Of a stretch of DNA of 21,809 nucleotides, positions 1 to 7,749 are shown in pieces (the first letter of the stretch is position 1; every line of letters starts with the position of its first letter). Origin of the DNA: Symbiodinium natans. Its lineage: Eukaryota > Sar > Dinophyceae > Suessiales > Symbiodiniaceae. The translations under genes were made by a program, and so were the position numbers. A model generated the notes under the pieces. The model ran no database searches and was not told the DNA's origin. It saw only the letters and a program-made list of their open reading frames with translations. The DNA is taken from the NCBI GenBank assembly GCA_905221605.1, contig CAJNDS010000703.1:64001-85809 (forward strand), in the 5' to 3' direction.

Positions 1-740
1 TTTCGGAAATTCTTGATTCTGGGTCGTCCTAGGTCCTAGAAATGTTCCGGGTTTTTTGGGGGTCTGGGTGACCTGGGGGGGGGCCGGCAAAGGATTTCGG
101 AGCTTGCGGAGTTTAGGGTCTCGGCTCACCTGCCCTGGTCAACCCAGGTTTGTTGAAGTTTTTGGGGCTCTTAGACACCCCGGAGTCCAGGGTCCGATAC
201 AGAGCCTAAGCTGGCAGGGATGTTCATGGGGGCACCTGGGAATGCTAGGGAAGCATAGGGAGCCTTAGGGAGTAGTGGGTACCTTGAGTTACGTACCCCA
301 CTTGAACCCCCCTGAGCCCTACACCCGAAACCCTAAACCCTAAAGCTTGAATCCCCCCTCCCTTAAGGACCCTATAATTTCTCTCTTATCCAAGGAAGGC
401 CAAAGCGCGCGTAAGCGGAAGGCGCTCAGACGGCCGTCCGGTTGTCCGTGTAAGACTTGGACTTTTGGACTTTGGGATGTTTGGGGCTCAGGGTTTCGGA
501 TTTCGGGTTAGGGCTTAGGGACCCAAACTTGCAGGCTTTGAGGGTTCGAGGCTCAGGAATCGTGAAGGAAGAGCTGTCTACGTAGTGGGACGGACGTTCA
601 GATCTGTGGGATGCGGTTAAGCTCATTCAATTTTTCCCTCAGCCCTAAGCCCTACCGAGAAAAGACCCTCCTAAGGTGCGTGTCACGAAACACATAAAAA
701 TCTGCGAGCCTCGCACGAAACCTCTAGACCCCAACCCCTG
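1..740. other. Non-coding, degenerate telomere-like sequence
   Basis: I recognise no gene here. The stretch is rich in degenerate heptamers related to TTTAGGG and its complement, for example around 301-350 (CCCTAAACCCTAAA) and 480-520 (GGGTTAGGG). Short open frames on both strands (56-268 +, 426-626 -) look like chance frames in this low-complexity sequence. Confidence 0.5.
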
Positions 741-741
741 A

Positions 742-876
742 ACCTCTAAAGACAACAACGCCAAGCCCAAAAATCAAATTCTGAAGGCGCCGGACCCGCT
801 CGCATCGGCGGCGAAGCGGCTGCGGGACAAGCTGAAACTCGGCGGCTCTGGAGCTTTCGGGTTCATAGTTTCCCCT
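742..876 (+). CDS. Exon-like open segment, unknown protein
   Basis: An open frame of 45 codons lies between a stop at 739-741 and a stop at 877-879. Its middle reads APDPLASAAKRLRDKLKLGG, a Lys/Arg/Ala-rich, helix-like composition that differs from the flanking repeat-derived DNA. AAG|G at 784-787 fits the AG|G acceptor used in the pseudouridine synthase gene further on, and a GC follows at 841-843. No ATG opens the frame, so if real it is an internal exon. The family is not recognised. A chance frame is possible, because several equally protein-like frames in this window turned out to be intronic. Confidence 0.22.
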
Positions 877-879
877 TGA

Positions 880-1440
880 AGCCTAAATTCTCAAGGTTTG
901 GGTGCTCTTGATCGTCGCGTTAGGAGCACTATAGTGCTCCTGGGTTGTAGTGCTGCAGGTTTGGTGAGGGCTTATTCTTCTGGATGCTGCGATATTGGCA
1001 TTTCCCAAGATAGGGGTCCCCATTTTATACCCCAAATAGAATGTAGAATAGCGACCTCCAAAAAAACACCCCGGTTGGAAACCCTCATAGAGTTCATTGC
1101 AGTTTCGGATCGAGGTCCCTTTGAGCTTGGAGCCCGGTAAAGAGAAACTTGAAACCTTAAATCGGAGCCAGGCAGAGCGACTACTGGAACCGGGTCTGCC
1201 AAGTGCAGGTCTCTCGTCAAAATGCACGTTGCGCCTGTCCATGTCGTGTTTTCACGAATAGGGGAGAAGGGAGATGCGCCGTTTGTGCCTCAGGCAGTGT
1301 GTACATGACTGCATGAATGGCTCGTGGCATCAGAAATGCTTAGAGTTGACTCTAGCCGGATCCTGCTTCTCATGATCTGTGCCGGAATGTGGTTTGAAAA
1401 ACAACATCCATATTGGTATAATTCTAGTGCTTGACGGGCA
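880..1440. other. No recognised gene
   Basis: Overlapping open frames exist on both strands (883-1242 -, 898-1140 +), but none shows a known motif and each is contradicted by the other. A GGGGTCCCC-centred stretch near 1010-1030 resembles the A/T plus GGGG/CCCC composition of the foldback elements, but its arms pair poorly. Confidence 0.4.
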
Positions 1441-1572
1441 GTTGTGCGGGAATACGGCTTCCATTGGGACCTGCTCGTTCTGTCGTTTTGGTTGGGGTTG
1501 CGGTGTTGGGGTTGCCGGGCTTGTCGTGATGCAAAAGTTGCTGTTCATGCGCACAGTTTGCCGGGCTTGCAG

Positions 1573-1677
1573 CCTCACATCGAGTCGGATACCGCGCTGG
1601 GTTTGCTCGAAAAACTCTCCAACGCAGACTTCCAGGCGGGGCCCACTTGGCTGGCCCTGGCTCGTGAATCCCAGCAA
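1573..1677 (+). CDS. Exon-like segment, unknown protein
   Basis: Thirty-five codons are open after an acceptor-like CAG at 1570-1572 and before GTATAG at 1678, which would be a GT donor (CAA|GTATAG) in phase 0. The peptide contains DTALGLLEKLSNADF followed by PTWLALARES, an amphipathic-helix-like composition typical of real coding DNA. The upstream part of the same frame (from 1444) is T/G-rich and looks intronic. It lies on the strand of the LRR gene about 0.8 kb upstream and could be an earlier exon of it. The family is unknown. Confidence 0.3.
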
Positions 1678-1898
1678 GTATAGCACCCACATCGAGTTGC
1701 ACAAGGCAAAAAAGCTGACTGGCATCGCTGAGTTTTTCATTCGAGTTCGGCCCCGCTCATGTGTGGGCCCCACTGTTGGGGGAACGGGCCCCATTCACCA
1801 CGAATGACCATGCTATATTACCATGTGCGCGCCCCGGTGGGGATCCCCTCCCGTGCGCCATGAACGGCAGAGTCAGAGTGGACCGTGCCACCCAGTAA

Positions 1899-2114
1899 TC
1901 CCACTTTGAACACCCTATAGGCCACAGCTTATCGAAAAGGGAAAAAGCTGCAACAGCATCATGGAGGAAAACACTCAAACCTCGTCGTAAAGCGGCCATC
2001 ATCCTTAAGCTGATTCGTCAAGTTCACAAGCTCAAGGTTTTGGATTATGAGTTTAAGAATGTTGAAGGACAGGGCCAGGAACCTCGAAGTGTAGTGTTTG
2101 CCGCCTACAAACCC
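1899..2114 (+). CDS. Exon-like Lys-rich segment, unknown protein
   Basis: The frame is open for 72 codons between stops at 1896-1898 and 2115-2117. It contains RRKAAIILKLIRQVHKLKVLD and then YEFKNVEGQGQEPRSV, with many Lys and Val/Ile/Leu residues as in a basic helix. There is no ATG start, so it would be an internal or terminal exon; CACAG at 1923-1927 could be an acceptor. A minus-strand frame (1757-2002) overlaps it, but the + reading has the more coding-like amino-acid balance. No family is recognised. Confidence 0.27.
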
Positions 2115-2438
2115 TAAGCCTGTCCAGAAAGTCGCGATGAGCCGTCACCGGTTCGTCATCCTTTTTGTGATGGAGCCCCTTCGGACCTGGCCTGTGTCAG
2201 CCATGTTTGTTGCTGGCCCTGGTTGGTCGCGGGGCCGCCCAGGCCATCTCATGAGAGAGCCGTTGAAGCTCAGGCTCGTGGCACGAGGGCAGTATTCGGG
2301 CTGAGGGCTGACGATAGCTGATATGCTACTCGTTTACGACGCCCATCTGTCGGGCATGAGCCATCGAAACTTAACCAGAAGCCCTGAACGCTCTGAACGT
2401 CAAGCCACAGCTAGACTCTAGACAACGTTAAGCTACAG

Positions 2439-3458
2439 CAAGACGGCCTGGCAGGGGTATGGGGGGACGGAAGTTCAAACGAGGTCCGCAATGGCAAAGT
2501 GACGATCACTGCCCAGCTGACCAACACTGCGCTTTCAGACGATGATGTGGGAGCGTGGTTGACATGGTTGAGAGGAGCCTTGGCCTGGGTAACCTGTTTT
2601 GAGTGGGGGTGGTGGGGGGGTGACGGGGACCCAGATTTGTCAGTCAAGACCCAAGGCCATCTCATCCGAAAGCAGAATTTCGAACTGACCTTCCCAACTC
2701 TGGATCTGTCGAGCAATAACCTAAGCAAGGACAGCATTAAGCGCATTTGCTCGTTCTTGGAAGAGCACGCAGTGCGCGTGGAAGAGATGAAGTTTGATCA
2801 TAACGACATCGACGATGATGGCTTGTACCGGATTGCCCAGTACATCACTTCTGCCATGGCTCCAATATCCTCATTGCACCTCTCCTCTAATCGGATCAGC
2901 ATGCAGGGCGTCTTCCGACTGCTGACTATGCTGTCGCTTCATCCAATGTATCCTGTGGAGACCAGCCGGCAGGGAAAAGCAGCGTTCGTACCCCTGTGGC
3001 TACAGCTTGGCAACAGCTTGATCCAAGATGATGATCTGCAAGCGTTTTTGGACAGCCAGCTATGCGAGCTGGGATGTGCTGTATGCCTGGTAAACGAGCG
3101 CTGTTCACCAAAGTTCTGTCAACACGTCCATGAGATGAAGTTGAACACAAAACACAACGATGCTTGGCAGAATCCCAACTTAGATCTGTCCTTATGTGCC
3201 CAAACTTCTGTAATTACAGCCCCAGACTCAAGCTTGTCAACTGCTAGTTGTAATAATAATAACAAGAAGAATAAAAATAAGGATGGTAGTAAGGTAGTAA
3301 TTAATCCTTTTGATACTAATAGTTACAATAATACCAAAAACAATAACCCAGGTAGTGCTGCACCTCTGCCTGCGCGCGCGTGGCGGCAAGCCTCCAGACC
3401 CGCTCATTCTCCAGGCTGCCGGCCCGTGGGTGTGGGACATGTAGGATGCGGTGAGTAG
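2439..3458 (+). CDS. Leucine-rich-repeat protein segment (RNase-inhibitor-like LRR)
   Basis: The longest coding segment of the window is open from 2415 and has an acceptor-like CAG at 2436-2438. LRR units are clear: an early unit (ITAQLTNTALSDDDVGAWL) near 2505-2560, then LDLSSNNLSKDSI near 2700, and LHLSSNRISMQGVF near 2872. These are followed by a PLWLQLGN block near 2990 and a Cys motif (CSPKFC) near 3105. LRRs of this kind are protein-interaction scaffolds. From memory, dinoflagellates have a large family with LRRs followed by a PLWLRLE-like block and a CSP..C motif, and this fits it. The tail from about 3240 is Asn/Lys-rich. The stop at 3456 lies inside a consensus donor GTGAGT (3451-3456), so the exon probably ends at 3450. 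GT at 2589 and AG at 2674-2675 bound a 87-base, stop-free possible intron that splits two LRR units. No start Met is visible, so 5' exons lie upstream. Confidence 0.7.
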   Translation, partial: QDGLAGVWGDGSSNEVRNGKVTITAQLTNTALSDDDVGAWLTWLRGALAWVTCFEWGWWGGDGDPDLSVKTQGHLIRKQNFELTFPTLDLSSNNLSKDSIKRICSFLEEHAVRVEEMKFDHNDIDDDGLYRIAQYITSAMAPISSLHLSSNRISMQGVFRLLTMLSLHPMYPVETSRQGKAAFVPLWLQLGNSLIQDDDLQAFLDSQLCELGCAVCLVNERCSPKFCQHVHEMKLNTKHNDAWQNPNLDLSLCAQTSVITAPDSSLSTASCNNNNKKNKNKDGSKVVINPFDTNSYNNTKNNNPGSAAPLPARAWRQASRPAHSPGCRPVGVGHVGCGE

Positions 3459-3466
3459 AGCTAGGG

Positions 3467-3717
3467 CCTAGGGTTCAGGGGTTCAGGGGTTTAGGGGTTT
3501 AGGCGTTTAGGCGCTTAGGGGTTTAGGGGTTTGGGGGTTTAGGGGTTTAGGGGTTTAGGGGTTTAGGGGTTTAGGGGTTTAGGGGTTTAGGGGTTTAGGG
3601 TTTTAGGGTTTTAGGGTTTTAGGGTTTTAGGGTTTCAGGGTTTTCGGGTTTTAGGGTTTTAGGGTTTTAGGGTTTTAGGGTTTTAGGGTTTTAGGGTTTT
3701 AGGGTTTAGGGTTTGTG
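3467..3717. repeat. Telomere-like tandem array with ordered variants
   Basis: About 250 bases of near-perfect short tandem repeat. It begins with GGGTTCAG-type units, passes into GGGGTTTA octamers, then into TTTTAGGG octamers from about 3600, and closes with a TTTAGGG heptamer. It starts about 10 bases after the splice donor at 3451, so it probably lies in an intron or just 3' of the LRR gene. It is interstitial, not a chromosome end, because gene sequence lies on both sides. Confidence 0.93.
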
Positions 3718-3724
3718 TTAACCC

Positions 3725-3862
3725 ATGTTAGCCATCCACTGTGTCTACCTTCCCGAGGCTGGTATGGCCCCTGCGGGTCCAAGCATATCGAAGATCTTCG
3801 AGCAGCGCGGCAACATAGAGAGGTGTTCGCGAGAGCTGAGGGCGCCCTTAAAGGAGGGTTGA
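3725..3862 (+). CDS. Small ORF or exon, 45 codons, unknown
   Basis: An ATG directly follows the telomere-like array and opens 45 codons, with an in-frame stop just upstream (3719-3721). The peptide includes AGMAPAGPSISKIFEQRG and NIERCSRELRAPLKEG. The KIFEQRGNIE part loosely recalls an RRM fold, but there are no RNP motifs to support that. An overlapping frame (3715-3912) is less protein-like. It could also be a downstream exon of the LRR gene, since its 5' boundary lies beside the putative intronic repeat. Confidence 0.22.
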   Translation: MLAIHCVYLPEAGMAPAGPSISKIFEQRGNIERCSRELRAPLKEG

Positions 3863-4324
3863 ACCAAAGGCGCTTAGAGGCCTGCGGGCAGTTGTTCTGC
3901 GCAGGCTCGTAGGTTTAAGGTTGTGAAGGGCTGGTGCTAAGGCTCACGGCGTAGTTTTCAGGTTGTTAGTTGAGGGTTTGGGATATGCGCATCCACCTGA
4001 TTTCAGTTCAACCTTCCCTAGGCACTCCCAACTTTTGGACGACCCTACACCCGAGAAGTCCCTGAACCCCAACCCGAAACTTTCAACTAGAACATCATGA
4101 CACTGTGGAGTAAGGTTGAAGACTTACTGTATGGTCGCCGAAGAACTTCTTTCAACCTGGCCCGAGAATGAGCCTTCGAGATATTTCCAGGCCTCTAAAC
4201 GCCCGGAAGACCGAAGGAAACGATTCAGAGCTCCATGCGCCTATAACACCCATTTAATTATAATGCAATCGCCAGCACTCGTCCCAGCCTGGGCCGGCAC
4301 CGCCAGATGCCACGTCGAACATAA

Positions 4325-4483
4325 AAGGCTTTGAATGGTTTTGAATGGTGGCGTCGACTGGAAGCAGTCGGACATACCGAACAGATCATTCCAGATCTTA
4401 CAGGCCCCTGCCTGGAGAAGATAAGAAGCACGGATCTTCAATTTCGACTTGCAAAGCCTGCGCTGCTGTCTACCCCTGAAGGA
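4325..4483 (+). CDS. Exon-like segment, unknown protein
   Basis: Open for 53 codons after a stop at 4322-4324, ending at TGA 4484-4486. It reads FEWWRRLEAVGHTEQIIPDL, then a stretch ending TDLQFRLAKPALLSTPEG, a balanced composition unlike the surrounding repeats. AAAAG|G at 4323-4328 could be an acceptor. Another exon-like frame lies just upstream on the same strand (4116-4334, containing TYCMVAEELLSTWPE). There is no recognised family and no Met, so it would be an internal or terminal exon. Confidence 0.3.
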
Positions 4484-4529
4484 TGAACCACTTTCCGCTA
4501 AAGGCGTTTAAAGCCTCTCCCAAAGCTTA

Positions 4530-4620
4530 TTGTGGCCCTAAACCCTTAACCCTAAACCCAAAGCCCAAAGCCCTTGCATCCATGAACCCTAAACCCTTGC
4601 ATCCATGAACCCGCAAACTT
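4530..4620. repeat. Degenerate CCCTAAA sequence with a 19-bp direct repeat
   Basis: CCCTAAACCC-type units surround two copies of CCCTTGCATCCATGAACCC starting near 4571 and 4597, a small tandem duplication inside telomere-like sequence. Confidence 0.7.
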
Positions 4621-4655
4621 TTGAAACCTGAGCCGAGGCCTCCCCGGGCTTTGAC

Positions 4656-4862
4656 ATGCCGCAAGGACTGGCTGCTGAATATGCCGAGGCCACATGTGCA
4701 TTGCACGGATACATGCGGCCCGTACTTCGTTCACATATTAATTTACTTCACGCGTCGTTCACTTATTCACTCCTTGTAAGTCAATTAATATCGTTCTCTA
4801 CGTTCAACCATATAATCCTTATGAATGAGGTTTCTTTGTTAGGTTCTTTGGGGCTCCGTTAA
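4656..4862 (+). CDS. Small ORF, unknown
   Basis: An ATG-initiated frame of 68 codons beginning MPQGLAAEYAEATCALHGYM, with a hydrophobic second half. The second half is A/T-rich DNA, and the composition changes at about 4735, so any real coding part may end there at a splice site. No motif is recognised and no neighbour supports it. A chance frame is quite possible. Confidence 0.15.
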   Translation: MPQGLAAEYAEATCALHGYMRPVLRSHINLLHASFTYSLLVSQLISFSTFNHIILMNEVSLLGSLGLR

Positions 4863-4869
4863 CCCTAAA

Positions 4870-5226
4870 AACACCACGGACCACAGGGGGGAAGAGAGAA
4901 ACCCTCAACCTAAACCCCAAACCTGAACCCTAGGCCCTAAAACCTAAACCCGTCTGTGAACCACAGGGGGGAGAAGGGCAAACCCGAAACCTTAACCGCT
5001 CTGACCCTGAACCTTAAACCCAGCACGAACCACAGGGGGGAGAGGGGAAACCATAAACCTACCATTACCCCCAACCTTGAACCGTAAACTCTAAACCCAC
5101 CGTGAACCAATGGACCAAGGGGGTCAGAGTGAAAATCCTGAACTCTACAGCCTAACCCTAAACCCATGAACCACAGACCATGAACCGCGGAGGGGGGGGA
5201 ACCCAAAACCCACCATGAACCACAGC
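4870..5226. repeat. Composite minisatellite, about 70-bp units
   Basis: A marker close to GAACCACAGGGGGGAG recurs near 4876, 4957, 5027, 5104 (diverged), 5168 and 5216. The spacers are filled with degenerate CCCTAAA-like units. The period is roughly 50-80 bases and the copies are diverged. Confidence 0.8.
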
Positions 5227-5254
5227 GGGGGGGGGGGGGGGGGGGGGGGGGGGG
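5227..5254. repeat. Poly-G run (28 G)
   Basis: An uninterrupted run of 28 G ends the minisatellite. On the minus strand it gives a spurious Pro-rich frame. It could form G-quadruplex structures, and its true length may be misassembled. Confidence 0.9.
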
Positions 5255-5320
5255 AGGACGGGGATTACCATGGGGGGGCAGGTGGGGGGGGCTATGCTGG
5301 CTCATCTAAGGTTTGGGGCT

Positions 5321-5411
5321 TAGGCTTATGGCTCGGAATAGCTGCAAATAGTATCCCCTTATGGTCCCTATAGAACTAATGCCTATTTCAATTCTGGCCC
5401 CTCAATTTGAG
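5321..5411. mobile_element. Diverged foldback (MITE-like) element
   Basis: This segment aligns with the element at 9235-9358: CTCGGAATAGC...TATCCCCTTATGGTCCCTATAGAACTA here against GTCGGAATAATT...TATTCCTTTATGGTCCCTTTGGAATTATACTA there. Its ends (AGGCTTA... and ...TGAGCCT) are imperfectly inverted. It encodes nothing. Confidence 0.5.
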
Positions 5412-5685
5412 CCTCTAGGCATGTGGTGTTTAGATGGGTTTAGGCTCTGAGGGATTTAGGGGCTGCTTAATTCGGAGCTTTTGCTCCATCGTTGATACAG
5501 CAGTGGATTGGCAGCAAGAACCTTAACACACGCCTTGGTTCTTTCGGACCATTGGCTGTCCACCTTGTAAGGCACTCCAACACTAACAGTCATCAACGGT
5601 AGAAGCCTGCAGTCCTACTCATCCATGACCATCCAACCTGCGAAGCCTTTTAAGCCTTGAGAACTTCGGCGGCAGCGGGCCTGAG

Positions 5686-5731
5686 ATGATCTAGCGAAGA
5701 ACCTGGCCCATTCGATGCGTCTTGAGAACGG
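5686..5731 (+). CDS. Pseudouridine synthase gene: probable upstream exon
   Basis: The frame reads DDLAKNLAHSMRLEN and is open only from 5685, after TGA at 5682-5684. It ends AACGG|GC, a GC donor of the type used throughout this gene, in phase 2. Joined to the exon at 5934 it gives ...RLENG then HFMVMLKPAGWH, which matches the usual hydrophobic strand before the KPaG motif of RluA enzymes. The 5' boundary is uncertain: AG at 5684-5685 lacks the following G seen elsewhere. The true N-terminus lies upstream and was not found. Confidence 0.4.
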
Positions 5732-5933
5732 GCTCGAGGTTTCGGGCAAGTTTCGAGCCTAAGCTCTGCAGAGGTCCTTCCGAGCTGAACCGAAGTTCCT
5801 GTACGAGGACTCGCACCTCGACCAACATGAGATGGGATTCAACATGGTTCAACGCCCGCAACAAACCAGGATGCAGCTACAACCCTAACGTCCCGTTCAA
5901 TGCGAAGCACGCCCGAAGTGCTACACTCCTCAG

Positions 5934-5988
5934 GCACTTCATGGTGATGCTGAAGCCAGCCGGCTGGCACTGCTCTAATGAGACTTAC
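5934..5988 (+). CDS. Pseudouridine synthase gene: KPAGW exon
   Basis: After CAG at 5931-5933 (AG|G acceptor) the frame reads HFMVMLKPAGWHCSNETY. KPAGW at 5953-5967 is the N-terminal motif of the RluA catalytic domain (consensus vv.KPaGw.v), found about 10-15 residues before the LhdyL helix that follows at 7762. The 3' end is unsure. TAC|GCCATA at 5989 is a phase-0 GC donor that would join directly to the exon at 7750; other donors nearby could lead to a linking exon at 7357. The intron before it (5732-5933) is GC-AG. Confidence 0.6.
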
Positions 5989-7356
5989 GCCATAGGCTCC
6001 GCTGGGACTGCATGGGGCACATTTCAGGGAGCGTCTGGGCTCTTAACCCTCAAGGGCCCTAAACCCAGCCTCGAAATCTCAACCCTGATCCAAACCCCTA
6101 GTCCCTACACGGTTCGGAATTTATGTTGTCAGGCGTTTTATTCCTCCTGAAGATTGGTAGGGGGTTGGGTCCCTAGATACTGTTGGCATCCGAGCTCCTG
6201 AAGCTCTAGTTCCTGGCCAGTCCCCTGCCATGTTACCTCAATCAGCAACTCCTTCACCCCAAACTCAGGACCCCACTTAAACATTTTTCCCGGTTTTCGG
6301 CCCACTGCCCATGCAGGCCTTGCAAAGCAAGTCGAGACTATGGTGGGTGCCTCTTGCTTCGCACTTCGCACTGTTGGGAGGTTGGCGTGTGGGTTGAGAA
6401 GATCTAGGCTTGCAAGGGCTCACATTCGTTGGAAGACGTCGGCCTGTGGGCTCTTGGGTTCTTCGGCACCGAGAGTGTCCCTAACCCTTGGCCTTTGACC
6501 CAGACCCTGCATCTTATGCCCTCACGTTATCGTTGTCGCTTGTGGCTGTTGCGCTTGTCATAACCTGACGCTGACAGCTCGACTTCCCTAGTTCATCACG
6601 TACGTCCTTGTGCTACCCATATTAGGCAAACGTTGAACCCTAGACGGAACGATGGACGTCAACACCCCGCGGCCTGAAAAGAGTGCAGGCGAGCAATTCT
6701 TAGGCCAAACCTTAACGGAAGCGATTGCTGGAAGACCCGCATCCCTAACAGAAGTGATTGAGGAGGAGGAATTAGCGGGATAAGCAAGCCCAAAGTGGCT
6801 AAAGGAGATGTTGGCTGAGCAACCTTTTACCCTAAACCGAGATGGCAAAAACATAAACATACGTCGGCGCTGAACCATACAAATGAAGTAACGAACAGCA
6901 TCCCCAAGCGCAAAAGGAGCGCAGGGAGTGGTAAAACCTCAACGCAAATCGAATGAGCTTGGTCAAGCATTGGGTCTTGTGATGGGGACAAGTTTGGTTT
7001 CGGCTTGGACAGGTGAAATTGACAATAGTGTGCTTTCTGACGAGGCTGGGAAACCTGTGCAAAGGTTTATAATTGCTTGCAAACCCAAGCCCAAATCAGA
7101 AAAGGGACAGGATAGTTCATGCTTAGCTTGGATGGGCTTGTCGGAATCACGATGGCCACGAGCAACCGCATTGATAGGTCGCAAGTTGCACGTGCTTGTT
7201 GGCAGAAAAGCTGGCGCCTCCGCATCTCGAAGCCGTCGCCTCCTAGAACCACGTCGAACTTGCGCCCTTCTGCAGACGGGTCACCAAGGACAAAAGGAAG
7301 GCCATGGCTGCTCAGCTGCTCACCCGAAAGGTGCCCCAGCTTTTGACAAGCGATAG
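5989..7356 (+). other. Probable long intron region of the pseudouridine synthase gene
   Basis: About 1.4 kb (1.76 kb if the next exon is 7750) lies between recognised exons. It holds open frames with no known motif: 6138-6371 minus (GTG start, 77 codons), 6652-6783 plus (43 codons beginning MDVNTPRPEKSAGEQF), 6928-7356 plus (142 codons, non-ATG) and 7067-7372 minus. Frames of equal quality elsewhere in this gene are clearly intronic, so I do not call them genes. Few perfect TTTAGGG units occur here. Confidence 0.4.
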
Positions 7357-7399
7357 GCCAGACCACGATCATTGTACAAATGCGGACGTGGACATTGAG
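7357..7399 (+). CDS. Pseudouridine synthase gene: possible linking exon
   Basis: AG|G at 7355-7357 and GAG|GTGAAG at 7397-7402 bound 43 bases reading PDHDHCTNADVDIE, ending in phase 0, which fits the phase-0 start of the exon at 7750. It would lengthen the loop between KPAGW and LHDYL. A direct join 5988-7750 also works, so this exon is optional. Confidence 0.25.
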
Positions 7400-7749
7400 G
7401 TGAAGCCCAAGCCTTAACCTTCACACCCGACGAACCTGGAATCAGGGTTGTGCCGATTATAGTTGCTACGGTGTTTTCGAGGTGGAGGGCGTATTGTGCA
7501 GTAGCAGGCTTGCTTGCCATTTGCAAGGTTCAGGTAAGCGGGCCATTCAGCCGTTCAGAACTAGCCTTATTGCCAAACATGTTTTACACATGCAAGGCCT
7601 GAGCCCTGAACCACCCCTGGGCCTCGCTTTGGGGCTTTGTTTGGTTTCGTTTTGGGGTGTGGGGTTTGGGGGTTAGGGTGCAGATGATGTTCGGATACCG
7701 GGGAAGGGGTGTAAATGTTTAAACATGAAGGGTTGTGCCGTTTGCTCAG

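Noticed and set aside
3467-3717. True telomere or chromosome end
   Set aside because: Coding sequence lies on both sides and the repeat variants are heterogeneous, so it is interstitial.
4937-5305. 122-codon minus-strand ORF with a Pro run
   Set aside because: It is a translation of the minisatellite and the 28-G run.
5456-5593. Minus-strand 45-codon frame MTVSVGVPYKVDSQWSERT...
   Set aside because: Protein-like, but without family, splice context or repeat support, and opposite to the gene beginning downstream; comparable frames elsewhere proved intronic.
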